A program made the translations under genes and the position numbers. The notes under the pieces were generated by a model, which was not told the DNA's origin, made no database searches, and saw only the letters and a program-made list of their open reading frames with translations. Below are positions 11,420 through 21,600 of a DNA stretch of 64,000 nt, piece after piece; positions within the stretch are counted from its first letter, which is position 1; each line of letters opens with the position of its first letter. Location: NCBI GenBank assembly GCA_947396885.1, contig OX377206.1, positions 21,137,114-21,201,113 on the forward strand, read 5' to 3'. The stretch comes from Heligmosomoides polygyrus polygyrus. Lineage: Eukaryota > Nematoda > Chromadorea > Rhabditida > Heligmosomidae.

Positions 11420-14030
11420 GAGAAGTAACACTTGGAAACTGTTTCCCCAAATGCCTTTCATCTTGCAGAAACTAATTCCTAAGGAAACAAGGAGTCAAGA
11501 GAGAAGTCCCAGAAACTAGCAACGCTAACCGTAACGGTGGAGGTCGAGATGATCCACCAGTTGCGCTTAGCTGGAGCTGGGCTAACTGAGGTGGGTGGGC
11601 GAGTCTATATTTAGGACCACCTGCCATGGGGACCCACTTGAGCACGACCAAGTAGGTCGAATCCGCAGACGTCGACGAAGGGAGCCAGCTCTTGCGTCAC
11701 CGCGATGCACTCCTCCTTGCGGTTGATTTTCTTCAACCAGTTATCCAAAACGCTTCGAGTGTGCGTGTCGGGTTCTCGTATGATGGCATACCTCGATCAG
11801 CAGTTTAGGACTCAACTCAGGAATAGAATAAGAAAAACTGCGGACTGTGCAACTCACGAACATAAAACGAAAACTAAGATAACAATTACAGTGAAGGATA
11901 GAACGCAGTAGAAAACGTAAAGCAACTAAGTGAAAAGAAACATGAAGGAAGGTGAAGTAAAGGAAAACAGGAAAACGAGAATGCCGTCATGGTGTGATGG
12001 CATAGATCAGCCGTTGGAAATATCAATCTAAAATTTTCAACCTTAAGGCCAGACTCAGTTGTCGAGCACCCTTCCTCGTAACCAAGACAACATCTATCTA
12101 TATTACAATAAATTAAAATCGCGCAATTCCACAATCCTTATATTTATTCAAAACCTTTATCGAGAACACGTGGATCCGCAATGCTGAACTTGCTTTTTTT
12201 CGTATGCTCTACTACAATTTCACTTCTGCATTATCGTTTTATTCCTTGCTCGTTTTCGTTGGTTTCGTTTATAGTGTTGTACAATATCGCTGTTAACATG
12301 GGTTTCCCATATAATATACAAATAAAATGAATAAATATCCCGAAAAATCCAGAGGAGGCAAGCCAACAAAGCACAGATAACCTTATGTGGATCAGAGAGA
12401 GCTTAAAATTGGTAATAAGCTCTCTCGAAGCGCCTCTACGTAGTTTCTATGTAGTTTCGGAAGCTCTGGCGCATCTTTTCTCTGTCCGCGTAGAGGGATT
12501 CATTTCTATGACATTCGTTAGGTAGATAACTTTGTCAAACGGAAGACCTCCAAGAAGTACGACACCACCTCAAACACATACACACATTATCGCCCATTCC
12601 ATTGACTGATTCGAGTTTATCAGAACAAGGTGATCGCTGGCAAGTTAGTAGTTATGAGACACGGTGTGAACCGCACCAGAGATAACTCGCTTGTCTATTC
12701 CGTGCATCTACACCTCGTACACTGCAGGGACATTACCCCATTAGTGCCGATAATTGTCGCTCGCGAAACGCAAACATCCACTAGTGAAACGTTTATGTCA
12801 AGTAGCATTTTTGCCTGCCCGTATGAAATCCTAAGCATCTCAGAAATATTCAGAAAGCGATCTCCTTCACGAGGTCTGCTTCGTCGGCAACAATCACGAC
12901 TAGGGAAGCCATAGCAGAAAATGGCGGTCCTTCCCGTCATTTTTATGAATGAAGTCTCACATCAGCCCTGCTCTTCTTCTTTCACTCATTCGCTATATCG
13001 CTGGCTCCACATGGGAGGTTATCGAGGTTGACTGCGCGTAACAAACTGCTCCATTTACTCATCCTATTATATAAAGCAGAGAGGCATGAATCACTGACGG
13101 GAGACGTCTGTCGCTTTCTGCCGACATTCTGCCGACAGCCGTCGCTAGACCCAGCCGCTCGTCGTATCGCCGCCGCCAACCGTAAACACCACAACATGGC
13201 AGCATGGCAGGCAGCCATGACCGCCGATGTTGACTATCACGACGCTGCCACTGCCGGGTGGTCACCAAAGAACACCCACTGGATGAGGTTTCGCAAGGCG
13301 TCATCGCGGCTATGACGAGCCGCCGCTGCCGGGTTCAGACAACACGTGCAGCGTTGCGGAAAAGGTCTGCGACGCGGCGCTACTCAGACCCCATGATCTC
13401 TGATGGAAGACGTCGATGTGCCCACCTTTCGCTTTTGCTTCCCTCCAAGATCGTTACTGTTGCACTTGGACGTTATTGCTAAAATTTATCGGGGCGGGTG
13501 TTGCGTCCTTAGCTCACACTTCGATCTGGCAATCAATACCCTAATCTGGAAGGCGCTTTTTTTGATTTGGAAATTGTTCACTTTGATGCATACTAACTTC
13601 GCGGGCTGGGTTACTAAGCTATTTATACCTGTCCTCGAATTTTATGCGGTGGACCAGGATAGCTCAGCGAAGGAAGTTCGTCGGACCTACGCATGGTTCG
13701 TCTACGCTTTCAACCAAGTCTTGCCGCTAGGTCCCAATTTTCTGCAGTGCATTGACCAATTTCCATTAGCACTGTATGCAGAGGAGGACAGTATTTTTGT
13801 CCGAAGTCACCTGTTCCGAAGATCGTCACACGTCGTCGCATAAGGCACGGCGGCTGAACGGAAACGGTCAGGCATTCGATTAGGCCTGATGACCTGCAAT
13901 AGGTTGTGAACACGACTCCAGACGAAGCAGGAGTGCTGTGGGCGTTTTCTTGAATGCGATGAGATGAGGGATGTGAGTGATGCGCAGCAAGGCATCAATC
14001 TGTAACAGGCGTGCGTTTCTACGTGTTCGA
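11420..14030. other. Intergenic, unassigned
   Basis: Overlapping open frames at 13028-13315 (+, 95 codons) and 13403-13843 (+, 146 codons) lack recognised motifs. 12150-12360 is AT-rich. No RNA gene seen. Confidence 0.3.
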
Positions 14031-14037
14031 CTTCGAC

Positions 14038-14114
14038 GCTAGGGATGCTTCCTTACCCAGCGTTGGTTGCCGGCGAAGCCGGCGACCAGCGCTGGGTGAG
14101 GAATCATCCCTAGC
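14038..14114. repeat. Long hairpin: 37-nt arms, 3-nt loop
   Basis: 14038-14074 and 14078-14114 are inverted copies around the loop GAA. Four positions differ, three of them G-U compatible in RNA. It sits at the left edge of the tandem array and shares its CCCAGCG...CGCTGGG and GCCGGC words, so it may be the founding unit or terminal structure. Confidence 0.85.
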
Positions 14115-14995
14115 TAGGTTTGGGCTCCGTTCTCAGCGTGGCCCACCATACCCGAAGCCGGCGAAGCCGGCAAGCCTGGCGTGGCCCGCACATCCAGCGT
14201 CAGTCGCCGGCGGAGCCGGCGACGGACGCTGGGTGAGTAAGGAATCCCATCTAGGTTTGGGCTCCGTTCTCAGCGTGGCCCATCATACCCGAAGCCGGCA
14301 AGCCTGGCGTGGCCCGCACATCCAGCGTCAGTCGCCGGCGGAGCCGGCGACGGACGCTGGGTGAGTAAGGAATCCCATCTAGGTTTGGGCTCCGTTCTCA
14401 GCGTGGCCCACCATACCCGAAGCCGGCGAAGCCGGCAAGCCTGGCGTGGCCCGCACATCCAGCGTCAGTCGCCGGCGGAGCCGGCGACGGACGCTGGGTG
14501 AGTAAGGAATCCCATCTAGGTTTGGGCTCCGTTCTCAGCGTGGCCCATCATACCCGAAGCCGGCGAAGCCGGCAAGCCTGGCGTGGCCCACCATACCCGA
14601 AGCCGGCGAAGCCGGCAAGCCTGGCGTGGCCCGCACATCCAGCGTCAGTCGCCGGCGGAGCCGGCGACGGACGCTGGGTGAGTAAGGAATCCCATCTAGG
14701 TTTGGGCTCCGTTCTCAGCGTGGCCCACCATACCCGAAGCCGGCGAAGCCGGCAAGCCTGGCGTGGCCCGCACATCCAGCGTCAGTCGCCGGCGGAGCCG
14801 GCGACGGACGCTGGGTGAGTAAGGAATCCCATCTAGGTTTGGGCTCCGTTCTCAGCGTGGCCCATCATACCCGAAGCCGGCGAAGCCGGCAAGCCTGGCG
14901 TGGCCCACCATACCCGAAGCCGGCGAAGCCGGCAAGCCTGGCGTGGCCCGCACATCCAGCGTCAGTCGCCGGCGGAGCCGGCGACGGACGCTGGT
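14115..14995. repeat. Tandem array of hairpin-bearing units (128/137/180 bp)
   Basis: GTGAGTAAGG begins at 14233, 14361, 14498, 14678 and 14815, giving unit lengths 128, 137, 180 and 137, with a last unit of about 180 ending at 14995. Lengths differ by a 9-bp GCGAAGCCG module and by a duplicated 43-bp module, and the last units alternate 180/137 (317-bp higher-order period). Each unit holds an 18-bp stem with a GGA loop: CCAGCGTCAGTCGCCGGC pairs with GCCGGCGACGGACGCTGG with one mismatch. Units are nearly identical, so expansion is recent. Open frames through the array reflect the repeat and have no recognised protein match. Confidence 0.9.
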
Positions 14996-14999
14996 ATAC

Positions 15000-16085
15000 T
15001 CAATAAGCCCCTTATTGTGGTAGTCTGCTCAATTCGGTAGGAACGGGGTCGCGCGTCAACTAAGCAGATGTTGTCAAGGAGGCAGATGTGTGTGGTTCTT
15101 CTGTTTATTTCTGCCTTTTCTCCGTATTACTCATGTACTTTGAGCCGTTTTTGTTTCCACGCTGGTTCGGCATAAAGTGCGTGAAATGGATGAAAAGTTG
15201 GATCTAAACATATGTAATGACCACTCCCTTTTTTAATCATGATAGGAATCTAAAACGCACAAGAATCTAGAAAAAAATATAAAAGCAGCAACCACACACT
15301 CGCTCAGCTTTAGGAAGCTCTTTCGATACAAGTCGTTAATGTGGCCTGCATGGGATACCGGGAGTCAATCAGAGCACCGACAGCCACGCCACGCCCTATG
15401 AGGTCACAGACCGCGCACGCTCTTTCTGGCTGGCACACCAAATCGATGCGTCCTGGTTATCGCAGTGTGCTGCGTATCTTTTCTCATCCAAAGGTTCTTC
15501 TCACTCCAAGGATACGAATAGTGCATGATGTTTCGGGACAGTTCTTTGTAGATCTACCCTTCGCTTTCACCTTTTGCGTGAACGATCATGCGAATTGGCA
15601 CATAGTAGCGCTGGTGCAATCATTGTTCTTCGCCTTTTGATTTCCCACTATCAATTAGAATGTCAGCTAATCCGCTTTAGAAAAAAAATGAACGTCTATT
15701 CGCACTATCAGATCTAAGGCACCTAGTTTTATACTACTCCCTCATACATCACTATGAATTCGGCAGCTACGGATGAAGCGCTTTCAATGATGTTAAACTC
15801 CCTTTGGATTTGAAATGCACACATATCGGAATTTCTTTCCTAAGCGTAATTTTGGCATGTGACTCGTACTCCGAAGTGTGCCCCGGTCCCATTCCGCGAT
15901 AAACCTACACGCATACGGCTCATTTATTATATAGAATCGCGCAATTCCCACTTTGAAGTGCCTAATCAGCGGAGAAATACATAGTATCAATCGATATTGG
16001 TCCCTTGATCGATAGATCACTGCCCCTTGGCAAACTCTTCCAGGTACTAAGCAGGATGGTAGCCGCTGCACACCGGCGAGGTTTG
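15000..16085. other. Intergenic, unassigned
   Basis: No recognised gene. A 99-codon plus-strand open frame at 15341-15640 has no motif. Confidence 0.3.
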
Positions 16086-16089
16086 GAGA

Positions 16090-16330
16090 CGGTCAAGAGG
16101 TACACCCGGCCCTGCTGGATCATCCTCTCATCCCCCTTGCTCACCCACCCCCAACCCCCTAGGCTTCACCGCCCTAACGGCTGCCTTACGAAACCTTTGA
16201 CACGCAAAACAAAAGTTTCCGGTCCGCAGAACAGCGGTTGTAGCTCCTGACGCCACGCCCTCAGCCGGGGGCGGGTGGTATCTCCGTCGCGCTGCCGCGA
16301 GGTTTTTAAAAGGGGGTAAGTTAGATCACC
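16090..16330. repeat. Repeat related to the insertion at 57.05-57.21 kb
   Basis: CAACCCCCTAGGCTT and GGCTGCCTTACGAAACC match CAACCCCCTGGGCTT and GGCTGCCTTATGAGA in the 57.1-kb insertion, in the same order. A GGTTTTTAAAAGGGGG word near 16300 parallels CCCCCGTTTAAAGGGCGG. Ends not defined here. Confidence 0.45.
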
Positions 16331-16890
16331 CAAACCCCCGAGTTCCTTCCCTTGCCTAGTTTCGTGCTCTTCTCCGCCTCGGCGGAAAAGAGCACAGAAA
16401 CCGTATTTATGTGGGTGTTCCACGGCCATGTGCACTCTCAGAACATATATACAGACACACCAACGCATTCCCCTTAATATGTAGGGTAGTGAACGTGTGT
16501 GGCATGCCTTCTGAATCCGGACGCTCACCGGATGTGTATGACGCGTTTTGGATCTGCATCCGGACGCTTGATGCAGGATTCTCATACAATCTGGAAAAAT
16601 ACAGTGACCGGCCATCAACTCCGACAACTGTCCTTTGTTAAGCTCACTGGCAACCGGCTGGCATAGGTCGCAGTATCAGACACTGTGACATCCTTCGGGC
16701 CCCGTTCCGTGTGACTCAATTCGTGACCGGATAACTAACCACTTCACATTTAGTAGGAAGTGTAAACTATCTCGTAATGCGCACGTTCATGCCGAATCCC
16801 GGAAAAGGGCACACCCTCAACGCCTAACCTTCAGAAACAACTAACAATAAGTGATCCTCTCTTGAAGGCATGTCCACCTTGTTCACGGCT
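16330..16890. other. Intergenic, unassigned
   Basis: A 153-codon minus-strand open frame (16166-16627) overlaps the repeat and has no recognised domain. 16366-16395 holds an inverted word (GTGCTCTTCTCCGCC / GGCGGAAAAGAGCAC). Confidence 0.3.
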
Positions 16891-16893
16891 TAT

Positions 16894-18257
16894 CCTCTTC
16901 TTCTTCAGCGTTTGTCCCGCTCCATGGCGGGGTCCGCTATCCTGGTATCATGACGCCACCTTTCCCGATCCAACAACCAACGCTAGATCAGGGTGGACAC
17001 CAGCTACTTTCAAGTCCATATGTAACGTATCGGACCAGCGCTGCTTCGGACGCCCTCTAGTCCGCTTTCCTGACACTTCCAACTCAAGGCCTATCTTACG
17101 GACGCTCTCTTCCTTTCCACGCAGAACGTGGCCGTACCATCGTAAGCGAGCTACGCGCATCTTGTCGGCTATCGGCGCGACACCGAACTTCTGCCAAATG
17201 GCATCATTTCGGATGCGGTCCATGCGCGTGACTCCGGCCGTCCAGCGCATCATCTTTGTCTCCATGACGCTGAGGCGCGTTTCAACTTCCTTAGTCACAG
17301 GCCAACACTCAGCGCCGTACATCGCTACCGGCCGGATGACTGCTCTGTAGATCTTCGACTTAAAGCGCTCTGGTATCTTCTTGTCGCAGAGCACGCCAGT
17401 CAACGAGCGCCACTTGGACCAATCTGCACTCACGCGTGAATTCACTTCGACCATCAGTCTGCCGTCAGACGCGACTGCTGATCCCAGATACTTAAAGACC
17501 GCATTGCGTGGAAGCTCGATGCCGCTAAGCTTGATGGAGCAGGACTCAGTAACGTCTGTCGTTAGATATTCGGTCTTCTTCACGTTCAGTTTGAGTCCAA
17601 ACCGCTCCAAGCGATCACACCAAGCTTGCACCTCTCGCTCGAGTTCACCTTTGTCTTCGCTAGCGAGCATCACGTCATCGGCATAAAGCAACGTCCAGGG
17701 GACGGGCTTCTGAAGATCTCGTGTGATGGCATCCATGACGACAACAAAGAGGAGTGGGGAAAGCGCAGACCCCAGGTGTACCCCGACAGAGATGGGAAAC
17801 TCCATCGAGGTTCCAGCTGCAGCTTGAACTCGACTCTTTGGGCAAGAGTAGAGCATCCGCACCCACTCTATAAGTTCCTCAGGTACGTTGTGTTGTCGTA
17901 AGGCGTACCATGTAACCTCACGCGGTACACGGTCAAAGGCCTTCTCCAAGTCGAGAAAGGCGATATGCACTGGCCTCTGTTTCTCACGGTGCTTCTCAAT
18001 CAGGCGGGCGGCGTGAATGGCATCAACGGTGCCACAGCCAGCCACGAAGCCGCACTGATTGCTGGAAAGCTGGACAATGTCCCGAATTCGCCCATTGACA
18101 ATTCGCTCAAAGATCTTCATGCTGTGCGAAAGCAAGCGAATCGGACGGTAATTGGAGCAGTAAGCAGGACTGCCCTTCTTCTTCCAAATCGGAATCGTCG
18201 TACTTTGGCGCCAGCACTCATGCACTTTCTTCCCCGCCACAACCTGATTCAACCTAA
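16894..18257 (-). mobile_element. 5'-truncated LINE (RTE-like clade) with 15-bp target-site duplication
   Basis: TTGTTCACGGCTTAT occurs at 16879-16893 and again at 18258-18272, exactly flanking this segment: a target-site duplication from retrotransposition. The element's 3' end (minus strand) is a short untranslated tail of about 50 bp after the stop, ending in GAAGAAGAAGAGG, a short tandem tail of the kind RTE elements use in place of poly(A). The 5' side is cut within the polymerase frame, as expected of incomplete reverse transcription. Perfect flanks and an open frame point to a recent insertion. The family differs from the LINE at the left window edge, as I recall that family's C-terminal region. 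Confidence 0.93.
16948..18252 (-). CDS. LINE reverse transcriptase, N-terminally truncated
   Basis: 434 codons run open from the truncation point to the stop at 16948. Reverse-transcriptase blocks appear in order: IPIWKKKG and SNYRPIRLLS (residues 20-42), NQCGFVAGCGT (65-75), motif A FLDLEKAFDRVP with catalytic Asp101, motif B at 155-166, and motif C YADD at 190-193. The thumb and C-terminal region ends with RLRWYGHVLR and KRTRGRPKQRW. Motif B reads HLGSALSP where HQGSALSP is usual; the Gln at that place is strongly conserved in polymerases of this type, so Leu160 probably impairs this copy. The Met at 18252 is not the native start; the endonuclease domain is missing. The encoded protein can be described as polymerase plus C-terminal region only. 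Confidence 0.92.
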   Translation of the reverse strand: MNQVVAGKKVHECWRQSTTIPIWKKKGSPAYCSNYRPIRLLSHSMKIFERIVNGRIRDIVQLSSNQCGFVAGCGTVDAIHAARLIEKHREKQRPVHIAFLDLEKAFDRVPREVTWYALRQHNVPEELIEWVRMLYSCPKSRVQAAAGTSMEFPISVGVHLGSALSPLLFVVVMDAITRDLQKPVPWTLLYADDVMLASEDKGELEREVQAWCDRLERFGLKLNVKKTEYLTTDVTESCSIKLSGIELPRNAVFKYLGSAVASDGRLMVEVNSRVSADWSKWRSLTGVLCDKKIPERFKSKIYRAVIRPVAMYGAECWPVTKEVETRLSVMETKMMRWTAGVTRMDRIRNDAIWQKFGVAPIADKMRVARLRWYGHVLRGKEESVRKIGLELEVSGKRTRGRPKQRWSDTLHMDLKVAGVHPDLALVVGSGKVAS

Positions 18258-18419
18258 TTGTTCACGGCTTATGATTTTATATTATAGAGGGATACCGATG
18301 GCAACCTTTCAAGACTCAAAACTTGTGGAGATGACAGAAATCTTTACGGTCCTTGCTTTCGCGTCACACCAAAGGCTATCGAAATAAGCTATTATCACGA
18401 TGTTATGATACGATCAAAA

Positions 18420-18505
18420 TTCTAGCTTCAGGCGGGACTCGAACCCGCACCTCTGCTTACCCGGAAGAATATTACGCCATTGCACCACCAGCGCTGTTTC
18501 GATGG
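18420..18505 (-). repeat. SINE-A copy (tRNA-derived)
   Basis: Read on the minus strand: an A-box-like TGGTGCAATGGCGTA, then GCAGAGGTGCGGGTTCGAGT with a B box (GGTTCGAGTCC), then a shared 3' phrase CTAGAATTTTGATCG. The ends do not pair as a tRNA acceptor stem, and the same 3' phrase follows the copies at 27.2 and 63.9 kb, so this is a SINE and not a tRNA gene. It lies just downstream of the cysteine synthase-like gene, same strand. Confidence 0.7.
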
Positions 18506-18679
18506 AACGCAATTTCCACGACACCTTGTGGGACCAATCAACACACTCGCACAACCGAAAAGGGTTTATAAATAATATACATTAAAGACACTTTAGATGA
18601 GGCATATAGTTCTGTGTGAAAGCAAATCTATTTAAAGGAATGTAGTCCTGAAACCACTGGTTAGCAACACAGAGGAGTG

Positions 18680-21600
18680 CTAGTGATCTTCACTGCATTC
18701 CTCGACCGGGAACTCCGGAAGGCTTACACGGCTCAAGTCGGTTTCGAGTGAATTCACTCCCAACTCCATCGCTTCATCACGAATGCTCGCGTACAGTGGC
18801 GTCGAACTAGAAGGACAACAAGATAAGAAAGAATGAAGCCATGCAAGAAGCTCGCCCTTTGCAAAAAAGACTAACAGATAGCGCTCCCCAAAGCTCGGCA
18901 AAACAGTCACGATCAGTTTTCCAGCCATTTCAGGACGAGCCGCAAGCTTACAAGAAGCATGGACGTTTGCACCAGAAGAGATACCTTGAATGCATGAAGT
19001 TAGATGACCTGGATAACTTCTGATAGTGCCCAGCTAAACAGCTGACAGAGAAGACGCGAAATCTAAGACAGATCGCATACCGCACAACAACCCCTCCTCC
19101 ATGGCCATTCTTTTTGCCATCACTATTGCTTCATCAGAATGAACCGTGATGACCTCATCGTATATGGCTGTATTCAGAACGGACGGAGTGAATCCAGCAC
19201 CAATACCTGAAACTTTATACTTACACACAAAGGCGTATAGCATACAAAATTTGGAATTTGAACTCAAAATTGGCCGGGGTAACGTTGAACCGCTGCATGC
19301 TTAGGAATTCACAGGACCATCAGAATGCTTGTTCACCACATTCTGGACATATTTTCTCATTAAATTCTAACGGCTTCTAAAATCCCTAACAGAACTGCAA
19401 CACGGTCAAGAAAAGCGGAGAGGAGTATTGCAGCACGGTAATTTTAACTGAGATCTGAGCAGAACACATATGTTACCATTTACTCTTTGAAGTTTCCTAT
19501 AGTAGAGTCAGCGTCCGTAAAACACAATTCTGATGATCAAAAGCATAAATTGGAATACAGAGCACAACGAAGCCGAGCGGGAGCACTGACTGGATGAAAA
19601 CTATAGCGATACAAAAAGCGTAGAAAACATAAGCTAATCACACTCTTTTTTACCAGCTCCGCGTCATTCCTAAACAGTAGACTCGTTAAAGAACATTTTT
19701 AGTTCCATCTAAAAATCGAATATCGCAATAATGCTGGGCAGCATGTGTCCTTGAAGCGCGAGGGTATCCACAGGGAGAGCAAAAATGTATCCAACAACAT
19801 TCACATCCTTATAAGTGTATGAATCTTTCCAATCTGCATTCAACAGATGTTGGTTCTTGTTCAATATGTTCCTTGTTGACATTTATTGTAGTGTTCTCCG
19901 CAGACTACGCTTATGATCATTGTTGCGACGAAAGGCCTGTCCGGATTCACACGACGTGTCAACAATGTCGCGCAAAGGACGTCCGGCTTGAGAAGACGTG
20001 TCACCGATGTCGTTAGTCAGTGCCTGGGTTGAGAAGAGGTGTCATCGATGTTGCGAAAGGCCTGTCTGGATTCAGATGACGTGTCACCGATGTCGCGCAA
20101 AGGACGTACGGCTTGAGAAGACATATCACCGACGTCGCTCATCAAGTGCCTGGGTTCAGACGACGTATCACTGATGTCGCGTAATGGTTGTCTGGGTTGA
20201 GAAGAGTGTAACTGATGTGATGTAAAGGACGTCCGAATGAGAAGACATGTCACCGACGTCGTTCATCAGGTGCCTGGGTTCAGAAGAGGTGTCACTGATG
20301 TCGCGAAAAGCCTGTCCGGATTCAGATGACGTGTTACCAGTCAAGGTGGGACCAGTAATGGGGCAGCAGTGAAGGATGGTGGTCCAGTAAGGAGGGACCG
20401 GGAAAGGGTTGACCAATAAAGGACCAGTGAAGGTGGGACCAGCAATGGGGACCGGTCAAGAGGGGGGATCCTGTGAAGTGGGGGGGGGGGGGAACCTGTA
20501 ACGGGTTCACCTATAACGGGGAACTAGTGAAGGTGGGACCAGTAGTGGAGAGCGGTGAAGGGGGTGGGGGTCAGTGAAGGGGACCAATAAATGGGGTATC
20601 AGTGAAGGACCAGTCAAGGGGGGACCAGTAAAGGAGACAATAAAGGGAACACCAGTTAAGTTAAGGGGGTTCAGTAAAGGGTCCAGTAATAGAACCATTA
20701 AAAGGGGACCACAATTATCAAATAGAATGAGTACTTCAGAGAATGTGAATGAGAGAAGGCCTAAAGAGGACAAGAAGTCATCCGGGGTGTCCTATTCTCT
20801 GGGTTTGGGGTGAAGCCCTCAATCAGATGTTTGGCGGCCGACAGGCCGTTGAACGTCTGGTAAAGGATAAATGACGACGTTAATAAATCACCCTTGCGAT
20901 GCGTCACGCATCCTCCTTCTATGGGATAAAGACAATCTGAATGCGTGTTCGGCCTACACAATGATCTGAAAGCAGCCGATGAGCGAGTTAGTGAATTAAC
21001 CTTCCCAGACAAGTGTGGTACCAATTTGCTGGTCGCAGAAGGATAGCGGTCTGGTTGGTCTGCGGAGCGCGTAACCCGATCCAATGAACCTGGAATCTGG
21101 TACACACGACACCCAGGGCCTCCACCGACTGCGCTTCCAAGCGTCCATTCAAGAGTTCATTTAACAGGAAAAAACCTAAGGTTCGTGAGTTTCTCCCCAT
21201 CCGATCACTATCAATCAGGTTTACAACGAGCATGTGAAAAATAGCGCGCCATAAAGCGAAAGAACACTTGGCTGTATGACCAAGTGACCTTTCGTTTTGT
21301 GGCAAGCTATTTTTTATTAACATACGCTTAAGATAAATATGAATCACCACATCGACCGGCACATGACTATGCATATTCAAAGAAATGCGTGGAATCGCTG
21401 ACAGCATGCGAAACAATGTCACGAATGAATTAACGCTCACCCAACGCCGACGACAATGAAACTGCCTTGAAAAAATCACATTTGAACGCGAAATGTACTG
21501 AACAATCGCCTTGCGAACCAACCTTGAATACGATGAGGACCTGGTGGACTGCCGTTGAGCACAGCGCTCTCCACAGGCTCTACACCGTACATCTAGAGAA

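Noticed and set aside
13028..13843. Plus-strand frames of 95 and 146 codons as exons
   Set aside because: No recognised motif, no consistent splice junctions, overlapping minus-strand frames.
14011..15006. Open frames through the 14-kb tandem array (for example SKESHLGLGSVLSV repeats)
   Set aside because: Unit lengths are not all multiples of three, frames exist on both strands, and the conserved feature is the DNA hairpin.
16166..16627. 153-codon minus-strand open frame as a gene
   Set aside because: No domain, overlaps repeat sequence shared with 57.1 kb, and opposite-strand frames are also open.
18425..18500. tRNA gene, from A- and B-box-like sequences
   Set aside because: The 5' and 3' ends do not pair as an acceptor stem, and two other loci share the same non-tRNA 3' phrase, which fits a SINE.
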